The translations under genes and the position numbers were made by a program. The notes below the pieces were generated by a model. It was not told where the DNA came from, searched no databases, and saw only the letters and a program-made list of their open reading frames with translations. A DNA stretch of 64,000 bases from Actinocrinis sp035946395 (lineage in GTDB: Bacteria > Actinomycetota > Actinomycetes > Streptomycetales > Catenulisporaceae). Location of the stretch: the NCBI RefSeq assembly GCF_035946395.1, contig NZ_DASYZI010000324.1, positions 1-64,000 on the forward strand, in the 5' to 3' direction. This document shows, one piece after another, positions 28,581 through 36,482 of the stretch (positions within the stretch are counted from its first letter, which is position 1; each line of letters starts with the position of its first letter).

Positions 28581-29104
28581 GGCAGGTCTTCCTCGACGGG
28601 CAGCGCGGCGAGCCACGCGCGGGCTTCGGCGATCCCGCACTTGTTCTGGCCGGTACCGTCCACGTGGTGGGTCTCGCAGCGGCCGTGGTGGTTGAACTCG
28701 CAGGGGTCGTCCTGGTGGTCGACGACGCGCTTCAGGTGTTCGATGGCCTCGTCGCGCTCGTCGATGACGGTCTGGACGTCCTCGGCGAGCTGCTGCGCGC
28801 CGAGCCGGGCCTCGATCGACTCGTCGGGGATGTCGCAGAGTTCGGGCATGAAGCGGGCTACGCGCTGTGCGGCGGGACTGGGCATCGTGTCGGTCCTGTC
28901 GTTGAGGTTGATCTCGGTCTGCCCGGGAACCTGCGTGCGGGCCTGTCGCGGCTTGCGGGGGCGTGGCGCAGGCTCGGGGTCCGGTGCGGGCTGCGGTGGC
29001 GTCTCGGGGCGCACCAGGCGCCAGCAGTGCGGGCCGTAGCCGTGCGCCGACGGCACCCGAAGCGGGCGACGGCAACGGCGGCAGCGCGGGGGCGGGGCGG
29101 TCAT
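28577..29104 (-). CDS. DUF6011-like zinc finger fused to a helical domain, 175 aa
   Basis: Residues 7-30 (CRRCRRPLRVPSAHGYGPHC) match the 'C.rC.r.L....S...G.Gp.C' zinc finger of DUF6011. A Pro-rich linker leads to a helical part (about 74-140) and a second Cys/His cluster (CEFNHHGRCETHHVDG). An internal ATG at 28885 could start the C-terminal part alone. GAGGAA precedes the chosen ATG. Confidence 0.6.
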   Translation of the reverse strand: MTAPPPRCRRCRRPLRVPSAHGYGPHCWRLVRPETPPQPAPDPEPAPRPRKPRQARTQVPGQTEINLNDRTDTMPSPAAQRVARFMPELCDIPDESIEARLGAQQLAEDVQTVIDERDEAIEHLKRVVDHQDDPCEFNHHGRCETHHVDGTGQNKCGIAEARAWLAALPVEEDLP

Positions 29105-29406
29105 GTGCTCTGTTCCTCGGCGAAGACCTCGAGCTCGTAGCCGACCATTTCGCACCACTGGCGAAAGTCGTCAACGGCTTCGCCGTCCGTGTCGTGCTTG
29201 ATCAGGTTGTCAGCGATGTCGGCTGCCTTGGCGGAGTGCTCGGGGTTGGTTGCGCCACACAGGACGACGTACTCGGTGGCCCACCACTCGCCTTCGCGGG
29301 CTCGTTCGAGGGCCCTGTCTGTGTCCGCCCACCAGGCGAATTCGTCCTCATATTCCGCGCTGCAGACATCGCAAGTGGCGGCGTACATCGGGATCGTCTT
29401 GATCAT
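29101..29406 (-). CDS. hypothetical protein with CxxC, 101 aa
   Basis: ATCDVCSAEYEDEFAWWADT holds a CxxC; the rest is acidic and helical. ATG overlaps the previous stop. Function unknown. Confidence 0.6.
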   Translation of the reverse strand: MIKTIPMYAATCDVCSAEYEDEFAWWADTDRALERAREGEWWATEYVVLCGATNPEHSAKAADIADNLIKHDTDGEAVDDFRQWCEMVGYELEVFAEEQST

Positions 29407-29891
29407 GCGCGCTTCTTCGGCATGTTGAAGACCGGCGCGGCGCCCTGCTCGTACCGGTCCAGGGCGTGCCGCATGCGCTTGCCGGACATGCGCCGGGCGC
29501 CCCGGTTCGTGATGTCGTAGTGGCGGATCCCTTCGCCGGGGTGGATGCCCAGTAGCTCGCAGATCCGTAGCGCGTCCTCGTGCTCGAGACCCGGCATGAC
29601 GTCCAGCATCAGCTTGTACGCCTCGAGCGCCTGGGCGTCCCGTTGGGCACGCTCGGCCTCGACGAGTTCGCGGGCGTCGCGGTGGGCCGCGGCGACGGCG
29701 CCACCGGCCAGCTCGGTCAGGCCGCGGGTCAGCTGCCCCTGGAGCTGCTGGATCTGGCTCTTCAGCTCGGCCGCCACGGCGGCGTGAGCGGCGCGCTCAG
29801 CGGCGAGTGCGGCCTCGAGGCGCGCGGCCTTCTCGGTGGCATTCTCGGCTCGTGTGGTGGCGGCGCGAGCCGCATATTTTCCCTTCGCCAT
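29403..29891 (-). CDS. coiled-coil protein, 162 aa
   Basis: A basic start (MAKGKYAARAATTRAENATE) leads into a long Ala/Glu/Gln coiled coil (about 20-85). A C-terminal domain follows (LEAYKLMLDVMPGLEHEDAL, then GIRHYDITNRGARRMSGKRM). GAGGAG precedes the ATG. It is 23 bp from the initiator gene and may be a replication accessory protein; this is only positional. Confidence 0.6.
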   Translation of the reverse strand: MAKGKYAARAATTRAENATEKAARLEAALAAERAAHAAVAAELKSQIQQLQGQLTRGLTELAGGAVAAAHRDARELVEAERAQRDAQALEAYKLMLDVMPGLEHEDALRICELLGIHPGEGIRHYDITNRGARRMSGKRMRHALDRYEQGAAPVFNMPKKRA

Positions 29892-29914
29892 GGGCGTCTC
29901 CTCAGTCGAGTTGG

Positions 29915-30931
29915 TTATCGGATCGTATCAGCGGCGACGGACAATTCGTCGAGGTATTCGGCAGCGAGGATCGTCGGCCAGCGCGCGCCGGTCAGTCCGC
30001 GTTCGGCGGCGAGCCGGATGCCGTGATCCATGGCCGCGGCGCGTTGGGTTTCGGGTGCGGCGGCGATGACACCGCGGGCTTTGCGGTAGGCCTCCCGGAG
30101 CCGTTCGGGGTCTGCGAGGTTATGTTGACTCGGGGATGTTTCTTCGGAGGCCTCTTGATCCACTTCGCTAGTGGGGGGTAGGTCGGTCTCAACCCAGGAT
30201 TGGTCTTGGAGTGGTCTGTAATGGTGGGGGGAACTGGAGTTCCGGTCATTCGGAACTCCAGTTCCGGTCATTGGGAACTCCAGTTCCGGTGAACTCTCTG
30301 TAACCGGAACTCCAGTTCCGGTCATTGGGCCGTCCGGGCCGCTTTGACCGGAATTCCAGTTCCGGTCATCGGGCTCTTGGGGGGAACTCCAGTTCCGGTC
30401 ATCCTCATCATGACCGGAACTGGAGTTCCCGTCATCATCCTGGTTGACCGGAACTGGAGTTCCGGTCAACTTCGGCTTGCGACCCCCCCGCCCACGCGTG
30501 CGCTCCACCAGCCGCACCCCCGCCGGATCCACCCGCAGCGGCGCAGGCTCCGTGCCCTCCCCCGGGAACGTCAGCTGATACACCGCGGCCCGCCGACGCG
30601 CAGCAGGGCGCACGCACTCGATCAACCCGAAGTCGCGCAGCACCTTCATCTGCTCCCGCACGTACTTCTGCGACCAGTCGCACAGATCCCCCACCAGCTC
30701 GTCCCCGGGACGGATGCTGCTGCCGTCCGGATTCGCGAACGTCGCCAGCAGCAGCGCCAGCAGCTTCGCCGCATCCGGCAGCGCGAGACGGCGCACCACC
30801 ACTTCCCAGTCGTTCCGGCGCACCGGCGTATGTTGCACACTCTGCTCCCGTCCGATCACTCGCCTCAGCCATTGCACAGCGCCAGCGCCTAGACGCGGCG
30901 ATCGGGGACCTATGTCCGCATCGGCGATCAC
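29915..30931 (-). CDS. replication-initiator-like winged-helix protein containing iterons
   Basis: 338 residues. The N-terminal domain (about 40-125) is a winged helix (LPDAAKLLALLLATFANPDG, then DWSQKYVREQMKVLRDFGLI and ECVRPA), similar to phage replication initiators. Residues about 157-234 are low-complexity because the DNA consists of eight palindromic repeats, giving alternating TGTGVPV and DRNSSS peptides. The C-terminal 80 residues are helical (LREAYRKARGVIAAAPETQR). An origin inside the initiator gene is the arrangement of lambda O/ori. GTG start overlapping the XRE gene stop. Binding of the repeats by this protein is inferred. Confidence 0.72.
   Translation of the reverse strand: MIADADIGPRSPRLGAGAVQWLRRVIGREQSVQHTPVRRNDWEVVVRRLALPDAAKLLALLLATFANPDGSSIRPGDELVGDLCDWSQKYVREQMKVLRDFGLIECVRPAARRRAAVYQLTFPGEGTEPAPLRVDPAGVRLVERTRGRGGRKPKLTGTPVPVNQDDDGNSSSGHDEDDRNWSSPQEPDDRNWNSGQSGPDGPMTGTGVPVTESSPELEFPMTGTGVPNDRNSSSPHHYRPLQDQSWVETDLPPTSEVDQEASEETSPSQHNLADPERLREAYRKARGVIAAAPETQRAAAMDHGIRLAAERGLTGARWPTILAAEYLDELSVAADTIR
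30230..30463. repeat. eight phased palindromic iterons, candidate replication origin
   Basis: Fourteen-bp palindromes GGAACTNNAGTTCC occur at 30230, 30252, 30274, 30306, 30350 (GGAATT variant), 30383, 30416 and 30450. Most extend to TGACCGGAACTnnAGTTCCGGTCA. Centre-to-centre distances are 22, 22, 32, 44, 33, 33 and 34 bp, close to whole helical turns, so bound proteins would lie on one face of the DNA. The central dinucleotide is CC in five copies and GG in three (+ strand), which gives orientation. Confidence 0.9.
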
Positions 30932-31170
30932 TCGGTGCTCGCAGCAGAGTCCGCGAGCTGCTCGAGGAACTCGTGGTAGGCGACCGCGTTGCGCGGATGC
31001 GGGAAGTGCTTCTTCGACTCCCAGCGCAGCACGCTGTTGCTGTTGAACCCCAGCGCCCGGCAGACCGCCTCCTGGCTGAGCCCCGCTTCCTCGCGGATCT
31101 CGCGAGCGCGACCCGTGGAAATCCAGGCCCTGAGCTCTTGGATCCGCTCAAGCTCACTCTTCACGCTCAT
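30928..31170 (-). CDS. XRE-type HTH protein, 80 aa
   Basis: The HTH_3-like core (about 20-60: AREIREEAGLSQEAVCRALG, then FNSNSVLRWESKKHFPHPRN) is complete. Translationally coupled (GTGA) to the initiator gene, it may regulate initiator expression. ATG with TATCAT 7 nt upstream. Confidence 0.8.
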   Translation of the reverse strand: MSVKSELERIQELRAWISTGRAREIREEAGLSQEAVCRALGFNSNSVLRWESKKHFPHPRNAVAYHEFLEQLADSAASTE

Positions 31171-31177
31171 ACCTCAA

Positions 31178-31206
31178 ATGATAGGAGGGATGTGGGTATA
31201 GATCAA
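31178..31206 (-). promoter_or_regulatory. promoter TTGATC-N17-TATCAT
   Basis: -35 TTGATC (31201-31206), 17-nt spacer, -10 TATCAT (31178-31183), then 7 nt to the ATG of the XRE gene. A leaderless promoter with both boxes. Confidence 0.65.
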
Positions 31207-31263
31207 CGGCCGCATTCGAGTGACTTACGTGGCGCTAGACACCCGACTAGTCGCGGAACGCGA

Positions 31264-31299
31264 AAGCCGGCCCCGCCTCAACCGAGACGAGACCGGCTT
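31264..31299. terminator. 7-bp hairpin after the 31310 gene
   Basis: AAGCCGG pairs with CCGGCTT across a 22-nt loop, between the leftward 31310 gene and the XRE promoter. Weak but well placed. Confidence 0.4.
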
Positions 31300-31309
31300 C
31301 TGCACAGAC

Positions 31310-31519
31310 CTACAGGCCGCTTTCCGCGAGCCAGTGACTCAAGAACGCCTGCTCACAAGGGCACGGCTTCGCCGGCCGCGTCTCCGGCGCGTCGTACAGC
31401 GACCACTCCTTGCTCTCGCACACGAACGCCCGGCAGCACGGACAGTCCGGGCACTCCTTCGCCCGCGGACGCACCCACCGGTGACCTTCCGGATCCTCAA
31501 GCGGCGGCAACTCAGACAT
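31310..31519 (-). CDS. Cys-rich small protein, 69 aa
   Basis: CPDCPCCRAFVCES and KPCPCEQAF give seven Cys, enough for one or two zinc sites. 8-nt overlap with the next gene upstream. Function unknown. Confidence 0.6.
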   Translation of the reverse strand: MSELPPLEDPEGHRWVRPRAKECPDCPCCRAFVCESKEWSLYDAPETRPAKPCPCEQAFLSHWLAESGL

Positions 31520-31697
31520 CGGATGTACCTGCTTCCGTATCGGTGTGCGTCATCGCGGCAACGATGCGGGACGCCTGCCAGTCGAGCTGGTTGTTCGCCA
31601 GGTTCCCCGCCCGGCACTCCGGGCACGGTTCCTCGCCGTGCGCCAGGTGCCGCCGGTACGCCGCCTCGCTCGGGCACGGGATCAGCTCACGCGGCAT
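31512..31697 (-). CDS. AYRRH-type zinc-finger protein, 61 aa
   Basis: CPSEAAYRRHLAHGEEPCPE matches the 'C...aYrRHlr.GE.pC..C..A' motif frequent in actinobacterial and phage small proteins, a probable zinc-binding HTH-like fold. Start ATG at 31697 overlaps the previous gene by 11 nt. Confidence 0.7.
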   Translation of the reverse strand: MPRELIPCPSEAAYRRHLAHGEEPCPECRAGNLANNQLDWQASRIVAAMTHTDTEAGTSDV

Positions 31698-32205
31698 CGC
31701 CGGCGCTCTCCGCCAGGGCGCCGCGCTTGAGCACGGTGAACGGCCCGGACCACTTGGCCAGGGCCTCGATCTCCTCGTGCCCTTCGGTGATCTCATAGGG
31801 GTGGCCGCCGAGGCACAGGGCCCGGAAGTGCCGGTTCGGCGCCCGGTGGATGTGCTCCTCGCCGGTGTCGATCTGGCAGGCGTTCCCGTCGCGATCGGTC
31901 AGGATCGTGCGGTGCGGCAGGGCGCGCAGCCACACACCGAGCTCGGCCGGCTCAGTCGGGGACTGTTCGCCTACTACGGCATCAATGGCCTTCGGTGGGA
32001 AGCCCAGAGCGAGGTACCAGCGGATCTCGCCCGCGTCCTGCTGGTCGAGCGTGTGCTCAAGCATAAGCTCGCTTGCCCCGTTGAACTTCGGCCCAACCAG
32101 CCGGTAGCCCGAGCCCCTGTTGTTCTCGTCGAGCTTGCTGATGCTGAGCTGCAGTTGGCCGGTCAAACCGTCCTTGTAGACCTCGAGCACGATCCTGTCA
32201 GGCAT
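31687..32205 (-). CDS. hypothetical protein, 172 aa
   Basis: Mixed alpha/beta protein (MPDRIVLEVYKDGLTGQLQL, then YRLVGPKFNGASELMLEHTL). No catalytic motif is obvious. Its start lies directly beside the stop of the gene upstream. Confidence 0.6.
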   Translation of the reverse strand: MPDRIVLEVYKDGLTGQLQLSISKLDENNRGSGYRLVGPKFNGASELMLEHTLDQQDAGEIRWYLALGFPPKAIDAVVGEQSPTEPAELGVWLRALPHRTILTDRDGNACQIDTGEEHIHRAPNRHFRALCLGGHPYEITEGHEEIEALAKWSGPFTVLKRGALAESAGDAA

Positions 32206-32760
32206 CTAGTTCTCCCTGTCGTCGATAAGCCAGTGAGGCACCTGCTGGAGCTCCAGGTTCCGGTCGACCAGCGCCTTAGTCGCTGGTGTCCCGGCCCAGC
32301 GGCGCATCAGGATCGCGATGCTGCGCGCCTCGTCGCGTTCGGCCAGCGCGGCGTCCCGCTCGCGTTCGACACGGTTCAGTTCCACGGCCAGGTCGTGGTT
32401 CAGGTCCGGCGGGTCGCCCTTGATCTCGGCCATACGCTCAGGCGTCACGCTGCTCTCCTTCTGCTGTTCGGCGGCCAACTCCCGGTAGCGTGCGCCCACC
32501 TCGACACCGTTCGGGAGGAAGGTACCGTCCACGTCGCGCGGCATCGCGTCGATGGTGCGGTTCGCCTCTGCACAGCGCTGGACCATCTCCTCGAACTCCT
32601 CGGGGTGCTGCGTGGCGTAGTGCAGCGTCCACTGGACCGGGAACTCCACGTAGATCTCCATCGAGAACGCGGCGTCCTTCGGCCTGTGCTGGACCAGCGC
32701 CGGGAAGACGAGCACCTCCGTGTGGCAGAGCGTGCACGTCATCTTCGTCGTCATGTGCAT
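32206..32760 (-). CDS. C2H2-knuckle and coiled-coil protein, 184 aa
   Basis: CTLCHTEVLVFPALVQH and HYATQHPEEFEEM give a CxxC...HxxxxH finger-like arrangement in the first 60 residues. A charged helix follows (AVELNRVERERDAALAERDE). GAGGAG 7 nt before ATG 32760 favours that start over ATG 32754. May bind nucleic acid. Confidence 0.6.
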   Translation of the reverse strand: MHMTTKMTCTLCHTEVLVFPALVQHRPKDAAFSMEIYVEFPVQWTLHYATQHPEEFEEMVQRCAEANRTIDAMPRDVDGTFLPNGVEVGARYRELAAEQQKESSVTPERMAEIKGDPPDLNHDLAVELNRVERERDAALAERDEARSIAILMRRWAGTPATKALVDRNLELQQVPHWLIDDREN

Positions 32761-32954
32761 ACGTTGATCTCCTCCGGCATGAACTCCAGGACATCCGTGG
32801 CGCCGTCGAGCAGCACGCTGGCGCCCAGCGCGATCTTCCCCTGGTAGTACTGGGGCGGCTGGACCACGGTGCCGGTCTGGTCGAGCAGGTGCTCGGAGTC
32901 GCCGTACACGTCCCTGACGACCTTGACCCGGTCGCCCCTCTTGAGTTCGCTCAC
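32751..32954 (-). CDS. KOW/SH3-like protein, 67 aa
   Basis: RGDRVKVVRDVYGDSEHLLD, then QTGTVVQPPQYY is a KOW-like strand pattern (GDxVxV...GxV). GTG start overlapping the stop of the Sak4-like gene's upstream partner. Function unknown. Confidence 0.6.
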   Translation of the reverse strand: MSELKRGDRVKVVRDVYGDSEHLLDQTGTVVQPPQYYQGKIALGASVLLDGATDVLEFMPEEINVCT

Positions 32955-34579
32955 AGGGGCGCCCCTTGGTCGGCGAGTGCCCGGTGAGACCAGCCGTTCG
33001 GCGTCGGGTCGCCCCGCACCAGGTCCTGTGCGCGCCCTTCGGCGAGCGAGGTGAGGACGCCGAGCTGCATGGCGTCGATCTCCCCTGCCGCCCGCGCCTC
33101 GGTCGCGGTGGCGACCAGGGCGTCGACACCGGCCAGGTCGGCGCTGCCGATCGCGTCGGCCAGCTCCGTGAACCGGTCAGGCGGCGCAAGGTCGGGCGCG
33201 GCCGGTGGTGGCGGGTTCAGCGCGGTGTTCTTCGCGCGCCACGCGGCATCCAGCCGGTCCCGGTGCGACTGGTACAGGACGACGTTGCCGGCCATTTCGG
33301 CGATGCGCTGGCCGACCTGGTCGAGCTCGGCCTTGTCCGTGCACGCCTCGATCTCGGCTTCCATGTCCGCGCATATCCCTTCCGGGCCCACGGCGCCGGG
33401 GAGGCGGAAGCCGGGGTCCTGCGCGGTGCGCGGCGGCTGCGGTTCGACCGGGGACTCGGCCGCGGGCATCTGCGGAGCCGGTGCGGCCGTGGGGGGCGCC
33501 TGCTGTGCGGGCGCGGCGGGGGGCACGTGGTCCGCAAGCGCGCCCAGGGCTCGGATCGTGGCGTCGGCTTCGCCCGCGGTGATGTCGGTGAACGAGTCGA
33601 TCTTGCGGCGCAGGTGCCGCGACATCGACGCAAGCCGCTGGCCGCGGTCGGTGATGCCCAGCTTGTCCCGCATCAGCAGCACCAGCGCGGTGCGCTGCCA
33701 CTCGACCGCGCGCGGCAGCCGGGCGCGGTCCTCCTGCTCCTTGCGTGCCACCGCGGCGGCGACCTGGTGCTGCGGGCGCGGGTCTTCCCGCAGCGGCGTG
33801 ACGCTCCTGGGCGCGGTCGCGTCGGGCTGGTCGTGGCCGAGCCTGCGCAGGAACCCCTCGACCGTGAACCCCGGCATCGGGATCGTCTTGCCCTCGGGCA
33901 GCTCGAGCTGCGTCGACCGCAGCCCGGTGATCTCCCAGGTGCGCGGCTTGCGGGCCTGGATCACGGCGTCGACCTCGAAGGGGAGGTTCTTCTCGGCGCG
34001 CACCTTCCACGCCTTCTCCGTCGTGGGCTTGCCACCGACCACGACGGCGACCTGTTCCAGCCGGGTCGTGATGATCGCGGGGCCGTCGTGGTGGTAGAGC
34101 ATGCGGGCGATCGCGGCGAACTTGTCCTTGGCGATGTTCCACAGGTCCATCGTGACGACGATCTCGTCCGTCGGCTCCGGATCGTTCGGGTTGTTCTTGC
34201 GCCACCTGCGGTAGGCGGCGCGGTGCGCATGATCGGAGAGCATGTCCCACAGGACGGTGCCGGAGTCGAAGATGATGCAGTTCGGCTTGCCGGACTCGTC
34301 ACGCGGCTGCTTGACCGCCCATTCCACGGATGCGGCGATGTCCCGGTAGGTGCCGTCGTGCGGCACGATCTCGTACCGGACACCCGGCAGGCGCCCGTAC
34401 TCATCGGCGTAGTTCTCGCCGACCTCGATAAAGTACGTCTTCCCGACCAGTTCGGACGCGCTGAACGCGGCCGCGGCCCAGGACTTGCCGGACTTCTCGA
34501 CACCGGCGAGACACATCATCGGCCAGGACGGCTTGCCAGTGGGCTTGCGGGTGCGCCGCTCGGGCACAGGGCCGTTCAC
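32951..34579 (-). CDS. Sak4-like P-loop ATPase (recombination)
   Basis: 542 residues. Walker A GVEKSGKS (26-33) and Walker B CIIFDS (101-106) sit in a RecA-like core (to about 260) typical of Sak4-type phage single-strand annealing ATPases. A second domain (about 330-385: RDKLGITDRGQRLASMSRHL, then FTDITAGEADATIRALG) is often attached to these proteins. A Pro-rich linker and a C-terminal helical domain follow. It would act in recombination-dependent replication or repair together with the VRR nuclease. GTG start in a GTGA overlap. Confidence 0.78.
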   Translation of the reverse strand: MNGPVPERRTRKPTGKPSWPMMCLAGVEKSGKSWAAAAFSASELVGKTYFIEVGENYADEYGRLPGVRYEIVPHDGTYRDIAASVEWAVKQPRDESGKPNCIIFDSGTVLWDMLSDHAHRAAYRRWRKNNPNDPEPTDEIVVTMDLWNIAKDKFAAIARMLYHHDGPAIITTRLEQVAVVVGGKPTTEKAWKVRAEKNLPFEVDAVIQARKPRTWEITGLRSTQLELPEGKTIPMPGFTVEGFLRRLGHDQPDATAPRSVTPLREDPRPQHQVAAAVARKEQEDRARLPRAVEWQRTALVLLMRDKLGITDRGQRLASMSRHLRRKIDSFTDITAGEADATIRALGALADHVPPAAPAQQAPPTAAPAPQMPAAESPVEPQPPRTAQDPGFRLPGAVGPEGICADMEAEIEACTDKAELDQVGQRIAEMAGNVVLYQSHRDRLDAAWRAKNTALNPPPPAAPDLAPPDRFTELADAIGSADLAGVDALVATATEARAAGEIDAMQLGVLTSLAEGRAQDLVRGDPTPNGWSHRALADQGAPL

Positions 34580-35187
34580 GGCCGGCCGCCGAGGGTGTCG
34601 GCGATCGCGCTGCGTACCGCCGGGTCGGAGTACGTCGATTCGATCGGCGCGCTCGTCGCCGCGGCCCACTCCTCCCGTGCCTCGGTGGCCGCCTTGAGCA
34701 TGGCGTGGCAGTCCTCGCAGGTGACGTCGGCTTCGATGTCGGTGACCTCGGACGCCCGCTTGTAGCCGCAGGACGTCTTGCGGATGCCCTCCTTGTAGCC
34801 CCAGCTGACCGCTTCTCCCTCGTCGCGGTGCAGGATCTCCGCAGGCGGTTCGAACGCACCTTCCACATGGCACCAGATCTGCACGGCCACGTCGCCGATG
34901 CGCACGTCCACCCATGCCTTCCGGTACCAGCCCGACGTCCTGGCCTCGGACTCGGTCGGGTCATCCAACTGCCGCTCGGCGCCGGGCGCCCACGCCTTGA
35001 GGGCTTCCCACGCTTCCGCGTCGGGCAGGCTGCCGAGCTGAGCGCGCACCGTCCAGCCGGGCGCGTTGTGGTACGCGGTGAACGCAGCGGAGTACAGGGG
35101 CGGCAGGTCCAGGTCCTTCGGCAGCCCGAGCACGTCGCGCAGCTGCGGCATGAGGTCGATCGCGTGCTGGTTCGTCGTCGCGGTCAT
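34576..35187 (-). CDS. hypothetical protein, 203 aa
   Basis: N-terminal 120 residues alpha/beta (WTVRAQLGSLPDAEAWEALK, then VDVRIGDVAVQIWCHVEGAF). A zinc-like Cys set (TSCGYKRASEVTDIEADVTC, CEDCHAML) lies near 145-165. It immediately precedes and couples to the Sak4-like gene, so it could be its single-strand-binding partner; no domain supports this. Confidence 0.6.
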   Translation of the reverse strand: MTATTNQHAIDLMPQLRDVLGLPKDLDLPPLYSAAFTAYHNAPGWTVRAQLGSLPDAEAWEALKAWAPGAERQLDDPTESEARTSGWYRKAWVDVRIGDVAVQIWCHVEGAFEPPAEILHRDEGEAVSWGYKEGIRKTSCGYKRASEVTDIEADVTCEDCHAMLKAATEAREEWAAATSAPIESTYSDPAVRSAIADTLGGRP

Positions 35188-35224
35188 GCTGCTTGCCTTT
35201 CGAGAGTGAGCGGTTCGGTGTGGA

Positions 35225-36001
35225 TCAGCGGGTCGTCAGGACCAGCGCCAGCAACGGAAGCAATCCCGCCAGCAACCACCACATGGCGCGCGATGTGGGA
35301 AGGACCGCCGACAGCAGGTGGGTCGGCGTACCGCCCAGCATCTGATCCAGCGACCGAGGGCGACGCTGCCAGGGCCGCGCATGCAGCCAGCGTCGCGGCC
35401 TGTCCAACGAAACGCCGAGCACGAACTGAGCCACGCTGACGTCCGTGTCGGCCGGGTCCTCGGCGGTGGGCTCCGCCGCGGCTACGGCTTTTGGGGCGGC
35501 ACCACCTTCGCCCGGGTCCGCAGTGCCGAAACCGGGGGCCGGTGCGGGCTGGCGCGGGACGAGGACGCCGACGCCGGAACGGTGGTTCACGTCGCCGTTC
35601 TCGGCGTCGAGCAGGTCCGGATCGAGCTGCTCGACAGGGTCGCGGTACTTCGGCATCTCGCCGGTGCGCTCGCCGCTGAGCTCGGGGGCGACCTCCTCGC
35701 TGGGCACAATCCGGTCCCGGACCGACGGCGCCCCGCTGGGCACCGGGTGCGGCGTGTAGTCGCCGACGTGGTCGACGCTGATCCACGCGCCGGGGGCGTA
35801 GATCTTCAGCGGGACCGCGCCGGGCGCGCCCCACTGGGTGACGACCAGGGCGCCGTTGGCCTGGAGCACGGCTACGGCGTCCTTCCAGTGCTCGTGGTCG
35901 CCGAGGGTGTGCGGCCAGACCGACGCGTAGCGCTCAGCGGGGGCCGGGGTCCACGGCTGGTCTCCGTCGCCGTAGACCTCGATGCTGTCCTGTTCGGTCA
36001 C
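35225..36001 (-). CDS. C-terminally anchored membrane protein, 258 aa
   Basis: GTG start with GGAAGG upstream. Residues 1-95 form an alpha/beta domain (WKDAVAVLQANGALVVTQWG). A long disordered acidic/Pro region follows, and one transmembrane helix sits at the very C-terminus (MWWLLAGLLPLLALVLTTR). A tail-anchored topology would hold the domain in the cytoplasm at the membrane. Function unknown; possibly superinfection- or lysis-related. Confidence 0.6.
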   Translation of the reverse strand: MTEQDSIEVYGDGDQPWTPAPAERYASVWPHTLGDHEHWKDAVAVLQANGALVVTQWGAPGAVPLKIYAPGAWISVDHVGDYTPHPVPSGAPSVRDRIVPSEEVAPELSGERTGEMPKYRDPVEQLDPDLLDAENGDVNHRSGVGVLVPRQPAPAPGFGTADPGEGGAAPKAVAAAEPTAEDPADTDVSVAQFVLGVSLDRPRRWLHARPWQRRPRSLDQMLGGTPTHLLSAVLPTSRAMWWLLAGLLPLLALVLTTR

Positions 36002-36073
36002 GATGTCGCCTTCCGTTCGATCCTGTTCGGCAGTGTGCCGTCGTGTTGTCGGGTGCATGATCGGGCAGTATCC

Positions 36074-36103
36074 ATCCTCCTACCCACCTTGCCAGCCTGT
36101 CAA
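36074..36103 (-). promoter_or_regulatory. promoter box TTGACAGG...GGCAAGGT
   Basis: -35 TTGACA (36098-36103) with a weak -10 (GAGGAT at spacing 18). The first 18 bases match the 17669-17697 promoter at 16 positions, implying common control. Confidence 0.5.
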
Positions 36104-36126
36104 GCTCTTGGGCATGGGACTGCGCC

Positions 36127-36161
36127 GAAAAAAGCAGGCCCCCACCCAGCAGGATGGGGGC
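36127..36161 (-). terminator. rho-independent terminator
   Basis: On the minus strand GCCCCCA (from 36161) pairs with TGGGGGC and is followed by CTGC and six T (36127-36132). It ends the HTH transcript. Confidence 0.8.
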
Positions 36162-36165
36162 ACCT

Positions 36166-36450
36166 TCACGCCGCCAGCTTCTCCGACCCGTCCGGGTTCA
36201 AGTCCACCGCCGGCTCCGGCCCGAACACGTGCATCCGCATGTAGTGGCCGAACGCCTCACGGCCCGCCGCGATCGCCGCCAGCAGCTCACCCGGATCCAG
36301 GTTGTAGTACTGGATGATCCGGTGCGCGACACCGGTCGACGGCACGCGCTCGCCGTTGCGGTACCGGCTGGCCGTGGTGAAGTGCACGTCGACAGCCTTG
36401 CCGAACTCCATGAGCGTCGGCGAAGGCGGCGTTCGGGTAGGACTGTCCAT
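36166..36450 (-). CDS. XRE-like HTH protein, 94 aa
   Basis: HTH core EFGKAVDVHFTTASRYRNGE, then RVPSTGVAHRIIQYYNLDPG (about 15-55), resembling Cro/C1-type repressors. A short C-terminal tail follows. Single-gene unit with a leaderless promoter and its own terminator, the layout of a stand-alone regulator beside the lysis genes. Confidence 0.78.
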   Translation of the reverse strand: MDSPTRTPPSPTLMEFGKAVDVHFTTASRYRNGERVPSTGVAHRIIQYYNLDPGELLAAIAAGREAFGHYMRMHVFGPEPAVDLNPDGSEKLAA

Positions 36451-36456
36451 GCTGGA

Positions 36457-36462
36457 ACACTA
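36457..36462 (-). promoter_or_regulatory. -10 element TAGTGT, leaderless
   Basis: TAGTGT, TCCAGC, ATG. Same 6-nt geometry as elsewhere. Confidence 0.5.
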
Positions 36463-36482
36463 GCACGGGCTTGCCACCCGGG

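Noticed and set aside
30230..30463. Regular repeats as a CRISPR array
   Set aside because: Repeats are short 14-24-bp palindromes with 8-30-bp variable gaps inside a coding gene, not 28-37-bp repeats with uniform spacers.
32966..34765. 599-codon plus-strand frame opposite the Sak4-like gene
   Set aside because: No recognisable domain; the Walker motifs are on the minus strand.
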